Of a stretch of DNA of 64,000 bases, positions 18,021 through 28,168 are shown one piece after another. Made by a program: the position numbers and the translations under genes. Under the pieces are notes generated by a model. The model searched no databases, was not told the DNA's origin, and saw only the letters and a program-made list of their open reading frames with translations. The stretch's first letter is position 1; the number at the start of each line of letters is the position of its first letter. Source of the stretch: Paenibacillus alvei DSM 29 (GTDB taxonomy: Bacteria; Bacillota; Bacilli; Paenibacillales; Paenibacillaceae); contig NZ_AMBZ01000003.1 in assembly GCF_000293805.1 (NCBI RefSeq), positions 496,001 to 560,000 on the forward strand, given 5' to 3'.

Positions 18021-19902
18021 TCAACCTAGTGACCTGAAGCGGTTGACCAAGGATCAACTAGAGCCGCTATCGGCTGAAATACGGCAATTCTTGATTGAAA
18101 AATTGGCGGTAACCGGAGGGCATTTGGCTTCCAACTTGGGTATTGTTGAGCTTACGATTGCTTTACATTATTTTTATGACAGCCCGAAGGACAAAATGTT
18201 ATTTGACGTTGGGCATCAGGCCTATGTACACAAAATATTAACCGGACGCAAGGAACGCTTTGATACTTTGCGTCAATACAAAGGCTTATGCGGCTTTGTA
18301 AAGCGTGCAGAGAGCGAACACGATGTATGGGAAGCCGGACACAGCAGTACATCATTGTCCGCCGCAATGGGGATGGCATTGTCACGCGACTTGCAAGGGC
18401 AAGATAATCGAGTCGTCGCGGTCATTGGTGATGGCGCGCTGACGGGCGGTATGGCGCTCGAAGCGTTGAACCACATTGGTCACGAGAAGCGCAAATTAAT
18501 GGTTGTGCTGAATGACAACGAGATGTCCATTGCGCCAAATGTAGGAGCTCTACATAATTACTTGTGTAAAATTCGCTCTGATCGTAACTATAAAAAAGCA
18601 AAAGAAGAAGTGGAACAGCTTCTAAAGAAAATTCCAGCGATTGGCGGCAAGCTTGCCAAGACGGCAGAACGTGTGAAGGACGGATTGAAATATTTGGTCG
18701 TTTCCGGAATGCTGTTTGAAGAGTTTGGCTTAAAATATTTTGGACCAGTGGACGGTCATGATATCGATAAGCTGCTAGATATCTTCCAGCAGGCAGAACG
18801 AATTGACGGACCGGTACTTGTTCATGTAGTTACTCGTAAAGGGAAAGGATATTCGCCAGCCGAGGCTGATTCTCATAAGTGGCATGGTGCAACTCCTTAC
18901 AAGATTGAATCTGGCCAGCCTCTTAAATCAGTGGGGACGCCTAATTATACAGATATATTTAGCGAAGCGCTCATTGAGCTAGCTGAGCAAGACGAGCGGA
19001 TTGTAGCAGTAACGCCCGCTATGCCGGGTGGTTCAGGCTTGCTGAAGTTTGAGAAGCTGTACCCGAATCGGATGATTGATGTTGGAATCGCAGAGCAGCA
19101 TGCGGCAACAATGTGCGCGGCAATGGCTATGGAGGGAAGGAAGCCAGTATTTGCGGTTTACTCTACTTTCCTGCAGCGGGCGTACGATCAGGTTGTGCAT
19201 GATATATGCCGTCAGCAAGCGAACGTCATCTTTGCCATTGACCGAGCGGGCTTCGTTGGACCTGATGGAGAGACGCATCAAGGCGTTTACGATATTCCGT
19301 TCTTGCGTCATATCCCAAATATGGTCATTATGATGCCGAAGGATGAGAACGAGCTGCGCCATATGATGAAGACGGCCGTCAATTACGATTCAGGGCCGAT
19401 AGCTGTACGTTATCCGCGCAATGCTGTTGCCGGAGTACCAATGGACAAAGTAATGAGCCCTATTCCGATAGGAACATGGGAAACTGTCCGCAATGGCGAT
19501 TCTGCAGCGGTGCTCGCAATTGGACCGATGGTGCAAGTTGCAGAAGATGCGGCAGAACAGCTTCGTAAGGAAGGAATTCGCTTGCGTGTCATCAATGCAA
19601 GATTTATTAAGCCGCTGGATAGCGAAATGCTGGCGCAGCTTGCGAAGGAAAGGCTTCCAATCATTGTTCTAGAAGAAAGTTCTGCGATTGGCGGATTGGG
19701 AAGTGCAGTGTTGGAATGGTATGCCGCACATGACATTTTTGATATGAGAGTGAAGCCTGTTGGGGTTCCAGATTGCTTTGTTGAACACGGAAGCATTAAG
19801 GAACAACGGAATGAGGTTGGATTAACGCCTGAACGGGTTGTAAAAGAAATTCACTCCATGTTGTTCGCAGCAGGCGGCAATAATCGGTTGACACGGGCTT
19901 AA
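18001..19902 (+). CDS. dxs: 1-deoxy-D-xylulose-5-phosphate synthase
   Basis: First enzyme of the non-mevalonate isoprenoid pathway: pyruvate plus glyceraldehyde 3-phosphate. The 633-residue protein shows the thiamine-diphosphate motif [15 protein letters not shown] near residue 146, the histidine-bearing [11 protein letters not shown] near 65, and the transketolase centre [15 protein letters not shown] near 365. It starts with a GTG that overlaps oapA by 20 bases, with GAGGG upstream, so the genes are likely cotranscribed. Confidence 0.95.
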   Translation: MLLDQINQPSDLKRLTKDQLEPLSAEIRQFLIEKLAVTGGHLASNLGIVELTIALHYFYDSPKDKMLFDVGHQAYVHKILTGRKERFDTLRQYKGLCGFVKRAESEHDVWEAGHSSTSLSAAMGMALSRDLQGQDNRVVAVIGDGALTGGMALEALNHIGHEKRKLMVVLNDNEMSIAPNVGALHNYLCKIRSDRNYKKAKEEVEQLLKKIPAIGGKLAKTAERVKDGLKYLVVSGMLFEEFGLKYFGPVDGHDIDKLLDIFQQAERIDGPVLVHVVTRKGKGYSPAEADSHKWHGATPYKIESGQPLKSVGTPNYTDIFSEALIELAEQDERIVAVTPAMPGGSGLLKFEKLYPNRMIDVGIAEQHAATMCAAMAMEGRKPVFAVYSTFLQRAYDQVVHDICRQQANVIFAIDRAGFVGPDGETHQGVYDIPFLRHIPNMVIMMPKDENELRHMMKTAVNYDSGPIAVRYPRNAVAGVPMDKVMSPIPIGTWETVRNGDSAAVLAIGPMVQVAEDAAEQLRKEGIRLRVINARFIKPLDSEMLAQLAKERLPIIVLEESSAIGGLGSAVLEWYAAHDIFDMRVKPVGVPDCFVEHGSIKEQRNEVGLTPERVVKEIHSMLFAAGGNNRLTRA

Positions 19903-19950
19903 ATACGATGTTCGGGTTGATGAATGAATGGGAACAGACGGGAGTACAGA

Positions 19951-20778
19951 ATGTCTATACCGAAGGAACGAATTGATGTCCTGCTCGTTGAGCAGGGATA
20001 TTATACGAGTAGAGAAAAAGCGAAGGCAGCCATTATGGCAGGTCTTGTGCTGGCGAATTCAGAACGTATCGAGAAGGCTGGCATGAAGGTTCCGCGTGAC
20101 GCAACAATCACAGTAAAGGGGGCCGTTCATCCTTATGTAAGCCGTGGCGGTCTCAAACTGGAAAAGGCGATTCAGCAATTTGGCTTGGATATGAAGGATT
20201 GTGTAATGCTGGATATTGGAGCCTCCACAGGCGGGTTTACCGATTGTGCGCTGCAGAACGGGGCACAGCAGGTATATGCACTAGATGTTGGCTACAACCA
20301 GTTGGATTGGTCATTGCGAAATGATGAGCGTGTGATTGTTATGGAAAGAACGAATTTCCGATATACAGAGCCAGAGGATTTAGTAGGTCCAGTTCCTGAT
20401 ACAGCTTCCATTGATGTGTCTTTCATATCTTTGAAGCTGATTCTTCCCCCGCTAAGCCGATTATTGGCGAAGCCAGGACGGGTCATTGCGCTTATTAAAC
20501 CTCAGTTCGAAGCTGGACGGGAAAAGGTAGGCAAATCGGGAATTGTCCGTGAAGCAGACACTCATGAACAAGTGCTGCGAGATATTCTTGACTTTGCAGC
20601 TACTATCGGATTTAAGCTCGAAGGACTGACGTTCTCACCAATCACTGGCGGGGAAGGAAATATTGAATTTCTAGCTTATTGGAACGTTCCTGTACTTACG
20701 GATGAAGGAATGCCGCAAGTATCACGCGAGCTGATAGCAGATGTCGTGAAGGAGGCTCATGCTACGTTCCGTTCATAG
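19951..20778 (+). CDS. TlyA-family rRNA 2'-O-methyltransferase (YqxC)
   Basis: A protein of about 275 residues with an N-terminal S4 RNA-binding domain (residues 5-60, RIDVLLVEQGYYTSREKAK) and a FtsJ-like methyltransferase domain. The AdoMet loop MLDIGASTGGFTDCALQ is near residue 87, and VSFISLKLILP and ALIKPQFEAGR follow. TlyA proteins methylate 16S and 23S rRNA. The ATG at 19951 follows GGGAG and was chosen over an in-frame upstream ATG. It lies in the usual dxs-tlyA-argR-recN order. Confidence 0.9.
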   Translation: MSIPKERIDVLLVEQGYYTSREKAKAAIMAGLVLANSERIEKAGMKVPRDATITVKGAVHPYVSRGGLKLEKAIQQFGLDMKDCVMLDIGASTGGFTDCALQNGAQQVYALDVGYNQLDWSLRNDERVIVMERTNFRYTEPEDLVGPVPDTASIDVSFISLKLILPPLSRLLAKPGRVIALIKPQFEAGREKVGKSGIVREADTHEQVLRDILDFAATIGFKLEGLTFSPITGGEGNIEFLAYWNVPVLTDEGMPQVSRELIADVVKEAHATFRS

Positions 20779-20801
20779 TGGCACGTAACATGCTGTTAGA
20801 A

Positions 20802-20842
20802 GAAACTCATCCGGGACAAGCATCCGAGGATGAGTTTCTTTT
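20802..20842 (+). terminator. Terminator after tlyA
   Basis: GAAACTCATCC (20802-20812) pairs perfectly with GGATGAGTTTC (20828-20838), followed by TTTT. Confidence 0.8.
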
Positions 20843-20900
20843 GCACATAGCATGTATCCACAAAGTATGTATTCGTATTTGCGAACCAGGGGTGATTCTG

Positions 20901-21356
20901 ATGGGTGATCAGTGGATCATGGGCTTGATCGGAATTGGTTTGGCTGTATGGATTGGATATGCAATACGACACTACATGCGTACACCTGAAGCGATGGAAA
21001 ATGTGTGCTTGACTGAACGCTATCCGCAGGATGATGAAGTTATTTCTTTGCTGGAGTCGGCTGGCTATGAGATCATTGGCGGCAAATATTATGTGCCAAT
21101 CCAGCTTTATATGGATGGAGAAGAGCTGGAGCAAACGAAATTATGGATTGATATGATCGTCAAACGGGAAGAACAATGGTATATTGTTCGTATCACACGC
21201 GAACGGATGCAGTTAGATTGGAGCTCTAGCGCGATCCGCAGACAATGGGGAGCCTACTTCGCGGCATATCCGGAATGTGATGGGCTGCTTGTCGTGGATA
21301 TGGCAGAGCGGCGTATTCGTATGCTTCAAATCGAATTTGGGGATGCAGAGTCTTAA
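20901..21356 (+). CDS. Conserved hypothetical membrane-anchored protein
   Basis: About 151 residues. One N-terminal membrane helix (WIMGLIGIGLAVWIGYAI) is followed by a soluble domain with alternating strands and helices (EVISLLESAGYEIIGGKYYV, EEQWYIVRITRERM). The soluble part vaguely resembles small nuclease-like folds, but I cannot see catalytic residues, so I assign no function. I chose the ATG at 20901 with AGGGGTGAT before it, because a perfect terminator lies within any longer version. It lies between tlyA and argR. Confidence 0.75.
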   Translation: MGDQWIMGLIGIGLAVWIGYAIRHYMRTPEAMENVCLTERYPQDDEVISLLESAGYEIIGGKYYVPIQLYMDGEELEQTKLWIDMIVKREEQWYIVRITRERMQLDWSSSAIRRQWGAYFAAYPECDGLLVVDMAERRIRMLQIEFGDAES

Positions 21357-21483
21357 ACCGATATGGTGAAAAAGAACCTTTTGTCTAGGTTATGAGAGTT
21401 TCCTTTGATTTGAGGCAGGACGATAGAAAGTGAAGTTAAATTATGGTCATGAAAGATTGTTATAGACAGTATGGAGGGCATTC

Positions 21484-21933
21484 ATGAAAGGACAACGACA
21501 TATTAAAATCCGAGAAATTGTAATGAACAACGATATTGAAACACAAGATGAACTGGTAGACTCGCTTCGCAATGCGGGGTTCCATGTTACACAAGCGACC
21601 GTCTCTCGAGATATGAAAGAATTACATCTCATAAAAGTGCCAATGGATAATGGGCGATATAAATATTCGCTTCCTATCGATCAGAGGTTCAACCCTGCTC
21701 AAAAACTGAAACGGTCATTACTTGACAACTTTGTTAGTGTAGACAGCGCTGAAAATCTGGTCGTCATGAAGTGCTTGCCAGGTACGGCTAATGCGATAGC
21801 AGTGCTTATGGATTCGATTGAATGGCCCGAAATTATGGGGACGGTATGCGGTGATGATACAATCCTAATTATATGCCGTACGAAAGAACTGAGCCAAAGT
21901 GTTGTTGATCAAGTGATGAGTTATATTTCATAA
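21484..21933 (+). CDS. argR: Arginine repressor ArgR/AhrC
   Basis: Arginine-responsive regulator of arginine synthesis and breakdown. The 149-residue protein has the winged helix at residues 5-65 ([29 protein letters not shown]) and a C-terminal arginine-binding trimer domain ([25 protein letters not shown]). The ATG has GGAGGG just upstream. It sits before recN as in Bacillus (ahrC). Confidence 0.95.
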   Translation: MKGQRHIKIREIVMNNDIETQDELVDSLRNAGFHVTQATVSRDMKELHLIKVPMDNGRYKYSLPIDQRFNPAQKLKRSLLDNFVSVDSAENLVVMKCLPGTANAIAVLMDSIEWPEIMGTVCGDDTILIICRTKELSQSVVDQVMSYIS

Positions 21934-21957
21934 GTGTTCTTCCGGGAGGGGTTCTTC

Positions 21958-23682
21958 TTGCTAGTAGCTATATCCATCCGCAATTTGGCGGTCATTGAAT
22001 CGGTACAGCTGCGGTTTCATCGTGGATTTCATGTTCTGACAGGGGAAACGGGCGCAGGGAAGTCGATTATTATTGATGCTTTAGGCCTTATCGGAGGAGC
22101 AAGAGGATCCTCCGATTTTGTGCGGTACGGATGTGATCGTGCAGAGGTGGAGGCATCATTCGATCTTGCAGATGATCATCCAGTATGGGAGGCATTATCC
22201 CGCTTAGGGATTCAAGGAAGCAGTGAAGAGCTTCTCATTATTCGAAGAGAGCTTACTGCACAAGGCAAGAGCTTGTGCAGAATCAATGGTCAAATGGTCA
22301 ATCTGACCATGCTGCGTGAAATTGGCGAGCTGCTTATTAATATTCATGGGCAGCATGAGCACCAATCTTTATTGAAGGTTGAGCGGCATTTGGATTGGCT
22401 TGATGCGTATGGCGGTGAAGAGGTAGCGACACTCAAGCGTAAGTATCGTGATGATTACGGCTGCTTTATGGCTCTGCAGCATGAACTAAATCAGTTGAAG
22501 GAAACAAGCCAGCAAGCTTACCAAATGCTTGATCTGTATCGGTTCCAGATTGAGGAGTTGCGCAATGCTCAGCTGCAAATTGGTGAAGATGAATCATTAT
22601 CGGAAGAAAAGCGCAAACTAGCCAATGCGGAGCAACTTATGGATCATGTGAATGAATCCTATGAACGCCTATATGGCCAAGGTGCGATGGATTCCGTCAG
22701 TGTTGCGATCTCCAAACTTGAAGATGTGCTCATGTACGATACATTGAAATTCCAGCCGATTATCGAGCAAATGCAAAACGCCTACTATCAGCTTGAAGAT
22801 GCGGCTTATCAGCTGCGTGATTATCGAGAAAACATTGAATTCAATCCTGAACGTCTCGAACAAATTGAAGATCGGTTGGATCATTTGACTTCCTTGAAGC
22901 GCAAGTACGGCTCGACCGTTGAGGAAATGCTTGAATATTTGGCCAAGATTGAATCAGAAGCAGACAAGCTCGAACATAAGGATGAGCGGATAATGAAGCT
23001 GGAAGCCGAAACACAAGAGCGTCTTGGCAAACTTGCGAAGCGGGCACAAGCGCTTAGTGATTCTCGACGTAAGCTGTCACTGGAATTGACGAAGCGAATT
23101 GAGGCGGAACTGCAGCATCTTCATATGGAACGTACTCGGCTTGATGTCCGTTTGGATCGACTGCAGGATGGGCAAGGCGGGCATGAAGTCGATGGCGTGT
23201 CTGTTCGCTTCACGAAAAACGGATGGGATGATGCAGAGTTTCTGATTTCACCGAACCCTGGTGAGCCGCTGCGTCCACTCCATAAGATTGCATCTGGGGG
23301 CGAGTTGTCCCGTATTATGCTCGCCATGAAAACGATATTCGCTGAGGTTGATCGCATTCCAGTACTTGTGTTCGACGAAGTGGATACCGGTGTAAGTGGA
23401 CGCGCTGCACAAGCGATTGCTGAGAAGCTTGCTGAGGTGTCCCGGAGCGGGCAAGTATTTGCTATTACGCATCTTCCTCAGGTTGCATGTATGGCTGATC
23501 ATCAATATTACATTGAGAAGCAGGTTCGGGATGAGCGAACATCCACGCAGGTGCATGAATTGGAGGACGAAGGGCGTATTGCGGAGCTCGCACGCATGCT
23601 TGGCGGGGTAGAAGTAACGGAAGCAACCTTGCATCATGCTCAAGAAATGCTTGAATTGGCTGAACGTCAAAAAGGTGCGTAA
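21958..23682 (+). CDS. recN: DNA repair protein RecN
   Basis: SMC-like ATPase acting early in double-strand break repair. About 574 residues: Walker A TGETGAGKSIIIDAL near residue 31, a long coiled coil at about 150-380, and a C-terminal half with the signature KIASGGELSRIMLAMK and Walker B VLVFDEVDTGVSG. The TTG start is supported by GGGAGGGG seven bases upstream and gives the usual N-terminus (VAISIRNLAVIESV). It follows argR closely. Confidence 0.95.
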   Translation: MLVAISIRNLAVIESVQLRFHRGFHVLTGETGAGKSIIIDALGLIGGARGSSDFVRYGCDRAEVEASFDLADDHPVWEALSRLGIQGSSEELLIIRRELTAQGKSLCRINGQMVNLTMLREIGELLINIHGQHEHQSLLKVERHLDWLDAYGGEEVATLKRKYRDDYGCFMALQHELNQLKETSQQAYQMLDLYRFQIEELRNAQLQIGEDESLSEEKRKLANAEQLMDHVNESYERLYGQGAMDSVSVAISKLEDVLMYDTLKFQPIIEQMQNAYYQLEDAAYQLRDYRENIEFNPERLEQIEDRLDHLTSLKRKYGSTVEEMLEYLAKIESEADKLEHKDERIMKLEAETQERLGKLAKRAQALSDSRRKLSLELTKRIEAELQHLHMERTRLDVRLDRLQDGQGGHEVDGVSVRFTKNGWDDAEFLISPNPGEPLRPLHKIASGGELSRIMLAMKTIFAEVDRIPVLVFDEVDTGVSGRAAQAIAEKLAEVSRSGQVFAITHLPQVACMADHQYYIEKQVRDERTSTQVHELEDEGRIAELARMLGGVEVTEATLHHAQEMLELAERQKGA

Positions 23683-23803
23683 ATACAAGGGATTGAGGAA
23701 TCATTTTCACTTATAAAACGTAGGGGCCGGGGATACCTTAAAGTTACGAAATGGGCACGTCTCTTTTCGTCAAGCTTCCGTAAACAAAGGAGTGTGACCA
23801 CCT

Positions 23804-25167
23804 TTGAACCCCAACGTCAAACGACTGCTTGGCCTAATGCTCGTCATTCTTGTATGCTTAAGCACCACCACAACATCATTTCGCACGTACGCGGCACTGC
23901 CGAATCAGTTGAGGTTATTTGAAGGACAGCAAACGAAGCTCGATCTCGTTATGCCTGTTTCGGCTTCAGCTACGGTGGATCGGCCGGATATTTTGCGTGT
24001 GAATGGCGAGAATCGGCCTACATTTCAGTTGTCGCCAAATCGTCCAATTTCTTTGCAATCTGCACAATCTGGTCAAGCAGAGCTGAAATTAAAGCTATTC
24101 GGTGGTATACCGCTCAAAACACTGAAAGTGAATGTGGTACCGAATCTGCGTGTTATTCCCGGAGGCCAAACGATTGGCGTTAAGGTAAAGTCAGCAGGCA
24201 TTCTCGTTGTCGGTCATCACCTTGTTAAGATCGAGGATGAGCGCAAAGTATCTCCAGGAGAAGAAGCAGGTGTTCGACTTGGTGATCTGATTATGAGTAT
24301 GAACGGCACACGATTGAACGATGTAAGCAAGGTTGCGGATATTGTAAAGCAAGCTGGAGAGAACAAACGTCCTATTGATCTTGTTATTCGGCGCGGTGAT
24401 TCCGAAGTAAAGGCGCAGCTGACGCCTGCTTATGATCAAGAGGATAAAACTTGGCGGCTTGGCTTATATATCCGTGATTCTGCTGCTGGTGTCGGTACCT
24501 TGACTTTCTATGCGCCAGATCAAGGCGTGTACGGTGCGCTGGGCCATATTATTACGGATATGGATACACAGACTCCGATTGTAGTGGGACAAGGTGAAAT
24601 TGTTCAATCCCATGTAACGTCCATTTCGAAAAGTCAAAATGGAGAGCCAGGCGAAAAACGTGCTCAATTTGTTAAGGAAAGTCGTGTGTTAGGTAATATT
24701 GAACGCAATACTCCGTTTGGTATTTTTGGCAAGATGGTATCGAACCCTGAACATAGTGTATATAAAGAACCGATTCCTGTTGCATTTCGCGAAGAGGTAA
24801 AGGTCGGGCCTGCTGAAATGCTGACTGTTGTCAATGGCCAGCAGGTGGAGCGATACAAAATTGAAATCGTCCATGTGACGAAGCAATCTGCTCCTGCGAC
24901 GAAAGGAATGGTCATTCGTATAACAGATCCACGCCTGCTGCAAAAACCGGAGGCATTGTGCAAGGGATGAGCGGCAGCCCAATTATTCAAGATGGGAAAT
25001 TGATTGGTGCAGTTACGCATGTATTTGTGAACGATCCAACCTCCGGCTATGGATGCTTCATCGAATGGATGCTGCAGGACGCGGGAGTTGTTCTGGCCAC
25101 ACCACAATCTATGAATGAACAAGGGAAGGTTCACGTTAATCGTGATCCTTCTTTTTCTTTATTTTAA
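23804..25167 (+). pseudogene. spoIVB: SpoIVB serine peptidase, frameshifted
   Basis: SpoIVB is the forespore-made S55 peptidase that triggers sigma-K activation. The main frame has a signal anchor (residues 5-28), a PDZ domain (about 115-200) and the catalytic histidine in GALGHIITDMDTQTP. It then shifts frame at A5 (24942-24946). Adding one A turns [15 protein letters not shown] into [16 protein letters not shown] and continues to [17 protein letters not shown]. The catalytic serine in GMSGSP lies past the break, so the unshifted product would be inactive. It starts at a TTG with AAAGGAG before it. Confidence 0.88.
25126..25158 (+). terminator. Terminator at the end of spoIVB
   Basis: AAGGTTCACG pairs with CGTGATCCTT with one mismatch, followed by a T-rich tail. 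It overlaps the last codons of the repaired spoIVB frame. Confidence 0.65.
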
Positions 25168-25187
25168 CCGTAATCATCGCAATCATC

Positions 25188-25320
25188 AGGATATGTCGAA
25201 ACGATACGAATGATTTCGAAAACTGTTGGATTCTTGGACAAATTATTAATTATAATAGAAAAAATTTAAAAATAAAGAAAAAAGTTTTCGACAGAAGGAA
25301 TTTCATCTTTGATGTCGAAT
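25188..25320 (+). promoter_or_regulatory. spo0A control region with three 0A boxes
   Basis: The Spo0A binding sequence TGTCGAA occurs at 25194-25200 and 25314-25320, and in reverse (TTCGACA) at 25288-25294. AGGATAT (25188-25194) followed by GAAT (25208-25211) resembles a sigma-H promoter, with spacing about two bases short. This fits the known positive feedback of Spo0A on its own gene. Confidence 0.65.
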
Positions 25321-25395
25321 AATATGATCTGGAAGCGATAAATACCAAAACGGTTACTATCGTTGTGTGAAACTTTGACAAGGGAGGATCCCAAG

Positions 25396-26220
25396 TTGCA
25401 AAAGATCGAAATATTGTTAGCGGACGACAACAGAGAATTTACAAATTTGTTGGCTGATTTCTTATCCGAACAAGACGACATGGTCGTCACTGGTGTCGCC
25501 TATAATGGTGAAGAGGTGCTCCAATTCCTTGAGCAGACGAGAGCGGTGCCTGACGTGCTCATTCTCGATATTATTATGCCTCATTTGGATGGTTTGGGTG
25601 TTCTTGAGCGCTTGCGCAATATGGAGCTGTCCCCGCAACCGAAGATCATTATGCTCACAGCCTTCGGGCAAGAAAGCATTACGCAACGTGCGGTTCAACT
25701 TGGTGCATCCTATTACATACTGAAGCCTTTCGATATGGACATTTTGGCGAATCGGATCAGACAGCTGGCTGGTGTTTCATCCAATACGGCAGTCACTGGC
25801 GGCTCCGCTGGTAATTTAATGACGTCATCCGCTTCGAAGTCGAATGTCGTACCGTTAGGTAAATCCAAAAATTTAGATGCGAACATCACGTCGATCATAC
25901 ATGAAATCGGGGTTCCTGCGCATATTAAGGGATATCAGTATTTGCGCGAAGCTATTACGATGGTGTACAACAACATCGAAATTTTGGGCTCAATCACGAA
26001 AACGTTGTATCCAGCAATTGCGGAGAAATATAAAACGACACCGAGCCGTGTTGAACGAGCAATTCGTCATGCTATTGAAGTGGCTTGGACACGCGGCAAT
26101 ATTGACAGCATCAGCCGCCTGTTCGGCTACACAATCAACATCAGCAAGTCGAAGCCTACGAACAGTGAATTCATCGCGATGGTTGCTGACAAGCTGAGAA
26201 TTGAGCATAAGGTAAGTTAA
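25396..26220 (+). CDS. spo0A: Sporulation master regulator Spo0A
   Basis: Phosphorelay end point that starts sporulation. About 274 residues. The receiver domain (1-125) has the acidic pair at residues 10-11, the phosphorylated aspartate at about 58 ([12 protein letters not shown]) and the conserved lysine in [11 protein letters not shown] hinge follows (130-160), then the DNA-binding effector domain (165-274) with [15 protein letters not shown] and the recognition-helix region. I chose the TTG at 25396 because GGGAGG lies nine bases before it. It is located after spoIVB as in Bacillus. Confidence 0.96.
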   Translation: MQKIEILLADDNREFTNLLADFLSEQDDMVVTGVAYNGEEVLQFLEQTRAVPDVLILDIIMPHLDGLGVLERLRNMELSPQPKIIMLTAFGQESITQRAVQLGASYYILKPFDMDILANRIRQLAGVSSNTAVTGGSAGNLMTSSASKSNVVPLGKSKNLDANITSIIHEIGVPAHIKGYQYLREAITMVYNNIEILGSITKTLYPAIAEKYKTTPSRVERAIRHAIEVAWTRGNIDSISRLFGYTINISKSKPTNSEFIAMVADKLRIEHKVS

Positions 26221-26235
26221 CGGATAGGTTAAATC

Positions 26236-26359
26236 GCTGATTATCTCGCCGTACCTCGCCAGACCGCGAACAAGTATATCCAGTAAGCTGCTTGATTATC
26301 GCTTGAACAGCCGTCCGGTCATACGTGTAGGGAAGGATAGGGGCGCGGGGGAAATATAA
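26236..26359 (+). pseudogene. Remnant of an excisionase-like helix-turn-helix gene
   Basis: Two fragments one base out of frame read ADYLAVPRQTANKYI and then SKLLDYRLNSRPVIRVGKDR. Joined, they look like the small DNA-binding excisionase type (helix-turn-helix, then a basic strand). There is no start or ribosome site, and stops flank both parts. It begins 16 bases after the spo0A stop. The assignment rests on sequence feel only. Confidence 0.3.
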
Positions 26360-26880
26360 GGGTTAGAGCAATCATTCATGTCAACAAGTACCGTGTCCGC
26401 AATCACCGAGCGTTACATTAATATGGCTGGAAAATAACTTATCTAGACTTACAAATAAGATTTAATATAGCGCATCGGAATAGAAATGCGCTATTCCCCC
26501 GCGTGCAGATTGAAACATGATATATTCCTAGCGATGAAAACGATGCGAGTAAGAGTATTGATGGACTATATATCTTATCTTTGCCGAGCGTATTAGCGTG
26601 AAGGCTTGTCATGTTCGAAATGCCGAGAATGTTAAGATGGTCGCCGAGGATAACATAGAACTTCGCTAGTTAGAAGCTCTCGCTGCTCTCGAAAATAAAC
26701 GAATAGCAATCGATCAAGCTCACGAATATATGCCGTGGGCTTTTTCTTTTTCTTGTGAAAGGGGAGACGAGAATGTGAAAGAGGTCGGAAAAAACAGAAA
26801 GAGGAATGCTACGAATGTTGTGTTTAATGAACGGTTGAAACCGACTGATCAAGAGTCCTCAGCCGGTTTCGTTTTACGAA
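26360..26880. other. Gene-poor region downstream of spo0A
   Basis: No convincing gene on either strand. It contains a perfect nine-base hairpin (ATAGCGCAT/ATGCGCTAT, about 26477-26503). A terminator-like hairpin lies at 26716-26753 (AAGCTCACG/CGTGGGCTT followed by T-rich sequence), and another at 26837-26870 (GAAACCGACTGA/TCAGCCGGTTTC). The open frames here cross these hairpins and have no ribosome sites in sensible places. Confidence 0.5.
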
Positions 26881-26889
26881 AGAGTATTG

Positions 26890-27120
26890 TTACTTTGCGA
26901 CGTGAGCTTCGCCTGTTTCTGGATCAATTAAAACAGGCTTGTTTACGTGAATGCTCGATGGCCGTCCGTCTTTGTAGTCGTAGCGTTTAGCAATTGTACC
27001 GTCTGAGTATGTAGTCGTTATTATTATTGCGTCTTCTGTATACTCAGGTGTTGAGATCACGTAGTCAGGCGTTGGATGTCTAAACGCTGTGTTTCCTGAA
27101 ATTTTGTCAACGGGTTTCAA
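26890..27120 (-). CDS. Small hypothetical protein
   Basis: About 76 residues, not recognised. It is hydrophilic, with DYVISTPEYTEDAIIITTTY and KRYDYKDGRPSSI, and no membrane segment. The TTG at 27120 is preceded by AAAGGAGGTGATC at an ideal distance, and the strong ribosome site is the best evidence that it is real. A hairpin at 26837-26870 lies just downstream of its stop. It may belong with the decayed element next to spo0A. Confidence 0.5.
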   Translation of the reverse strand: MKPVDKISGNTAFRHPTPDYVISTPEYTEDAIIITTTYSDGTIAKRYDYKDGRPSSIHVNKPVLIDPETGEAHVAK

Positions 27121-27186
27121 ATCGATCACCTCCTTTTATGATGAATATTCACGACAGGGGAAATAAGTCCTTTAAAGGGGGAGTTT

Positions 27187-27390
27187 ATGAAAAATACGCT
27201 AACTTATCGAATGCACTATCGATATATCCGATTCACTGGCGGAGCTTGCCGCGGTAATCTCGTGACTCTCACGGAGATTGAGGCAAGAGAATCCGCGCTG
27301 GAGAAATCTCATCCTTCTAGATTAGAATTTACAAAAAACACAAACGTAAAAGAGAAAAAGCGTCTGCCGTACAGGGAGACGCTTTTTTAA
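27187..27390 (+). CDS. Small hypothetical protein
   Basis: A possible 67-residue basic protein (YRYIRFTGGACRGNLVTLTE). The ATG follows AAAGGGGGAG at a good distance, but the last codons run through a perfect terminator hairpin (27355-27388), which is unusual. I do not recognise the family. It could be a remnant of a small mobile-element gene. Confidence 0.4.
   Translation: MKNTLTYRMHYRYIRFTGGACRGNLVTLTEIEARESALEKSHPSRLEFTKNTNVKEKKRLPYRETLF
27355..27388 (+). terminator. Terminator before the two-component genes
   Basis: AAAAAGCGTCT pairs with AGACGCTTTTTT around a loop of eleven bases. It can act on both strands. Confidence 0.75.
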
Positions 27391-27481
27391 CAGATTGTAA
27401 GGTAAGGATGGAAGATGGAGTGGTGATATATTACAATTAACTTATTGAAATATGTTCCAATTCAAAGGAGAATATTTTGTC

Positions 27482-28168
27482 ATGAGAACAATATTGGTTG
27501 CAGATGATGATGAAAATATAGTTGAACTAATAGGATTATATCTTCGAGCAGAAGGATTTCATGTCATTGAAGCACGGGATGGGATAGAGGCGCTTCGGCA
27601 TATGGACACGGAACGTGTGGATCTTGTTATTTTGGACATCATGATGCCATCTATGGATGGTTGGGAGTTGTGCGCTGAACTGCGCCGTCAATATCCGGAT
27701 CTCCCAATTCTTATGGTAACGGCAAAGGGGGAACCGGGGCAGAAGGTAAGAGGGTTCCAATTAGGAACCGATGACTATATGACAAAGCCTTTTGATCCAA
27801 TGGAACTGGTTATGCGTGTCAAGGCACTGCTGCGTCGTTACCGGATCGCATTCTCGCAGGTCATACAGCTTGGACCTCTGCGGTTGGATCGAAGCAGCTA
27901 CAAAGTGATGAGTGAGAATGATGAATTAGCCATTACATTGCCGTTGAAGGAATTTGAGCTTCTCTTTAAGCTAGCAAGCTGCCCTGGACAAATTTTAACG
28001 AGGGAACAGCTTATACACGATATATGGGGCATCGATTACACCGGAGACGATCGAACCGTAGACGTACATATTAAGAGGCTGCGCGAGCGCTTTGCCGACT
28101 ACTCGGAGATCTTCAATATTGTGACTGCCCGCAGTCTCGGATATCGAATCGAGGTTTCCCATGATTAA
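27482..28168 (+). CDS. OmpR-family response regulator
   Basis: About 228 residues. The receiver domain has the acidic pair at residues 8-9, the phosphorylated aspartate at 52 (LVILDIMMPSMDGWE) and the lysine in DDYMTKPFDP. A winged-helix DNA-binding domain (130-228) has LLFKLASCPGQILTREQL and DDRTVDVHIKRLRERF. The ATG at 27482 gives the normal N-terminus (RTILVADDDENIV). Its stop overlaps the start of the sensor kinase. The efflux pump immediately downstream is a plausible target. Confidence 0.92.
   Translation: MRTILVADDDENIVELIGLYLRAEGFHVIEARDGIEALRHMDTERVDLVILDIMMPSMDGWELCAELRRQYPDLPILMVTAKGEPGQKVRGFQLGTDDYMTKPFDPMELVMRVKALLRRYRIAFSQVIQLGPLRLDRSSYKVMSENDELAITLPLKEFELLFKLASCPGQILTREQLIHDIWGIDYTGDDRTVDVHIKRLRERFADYSEIFNIVTARSLGYRIEVSHD

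Noticed and set aside
26730..26990. An 86-codon + strand frame downstream of spo0A
   Set aside because: It crosses two terminator-like hairpins and overlaps the minus-strand gene with the strong ribosome site.
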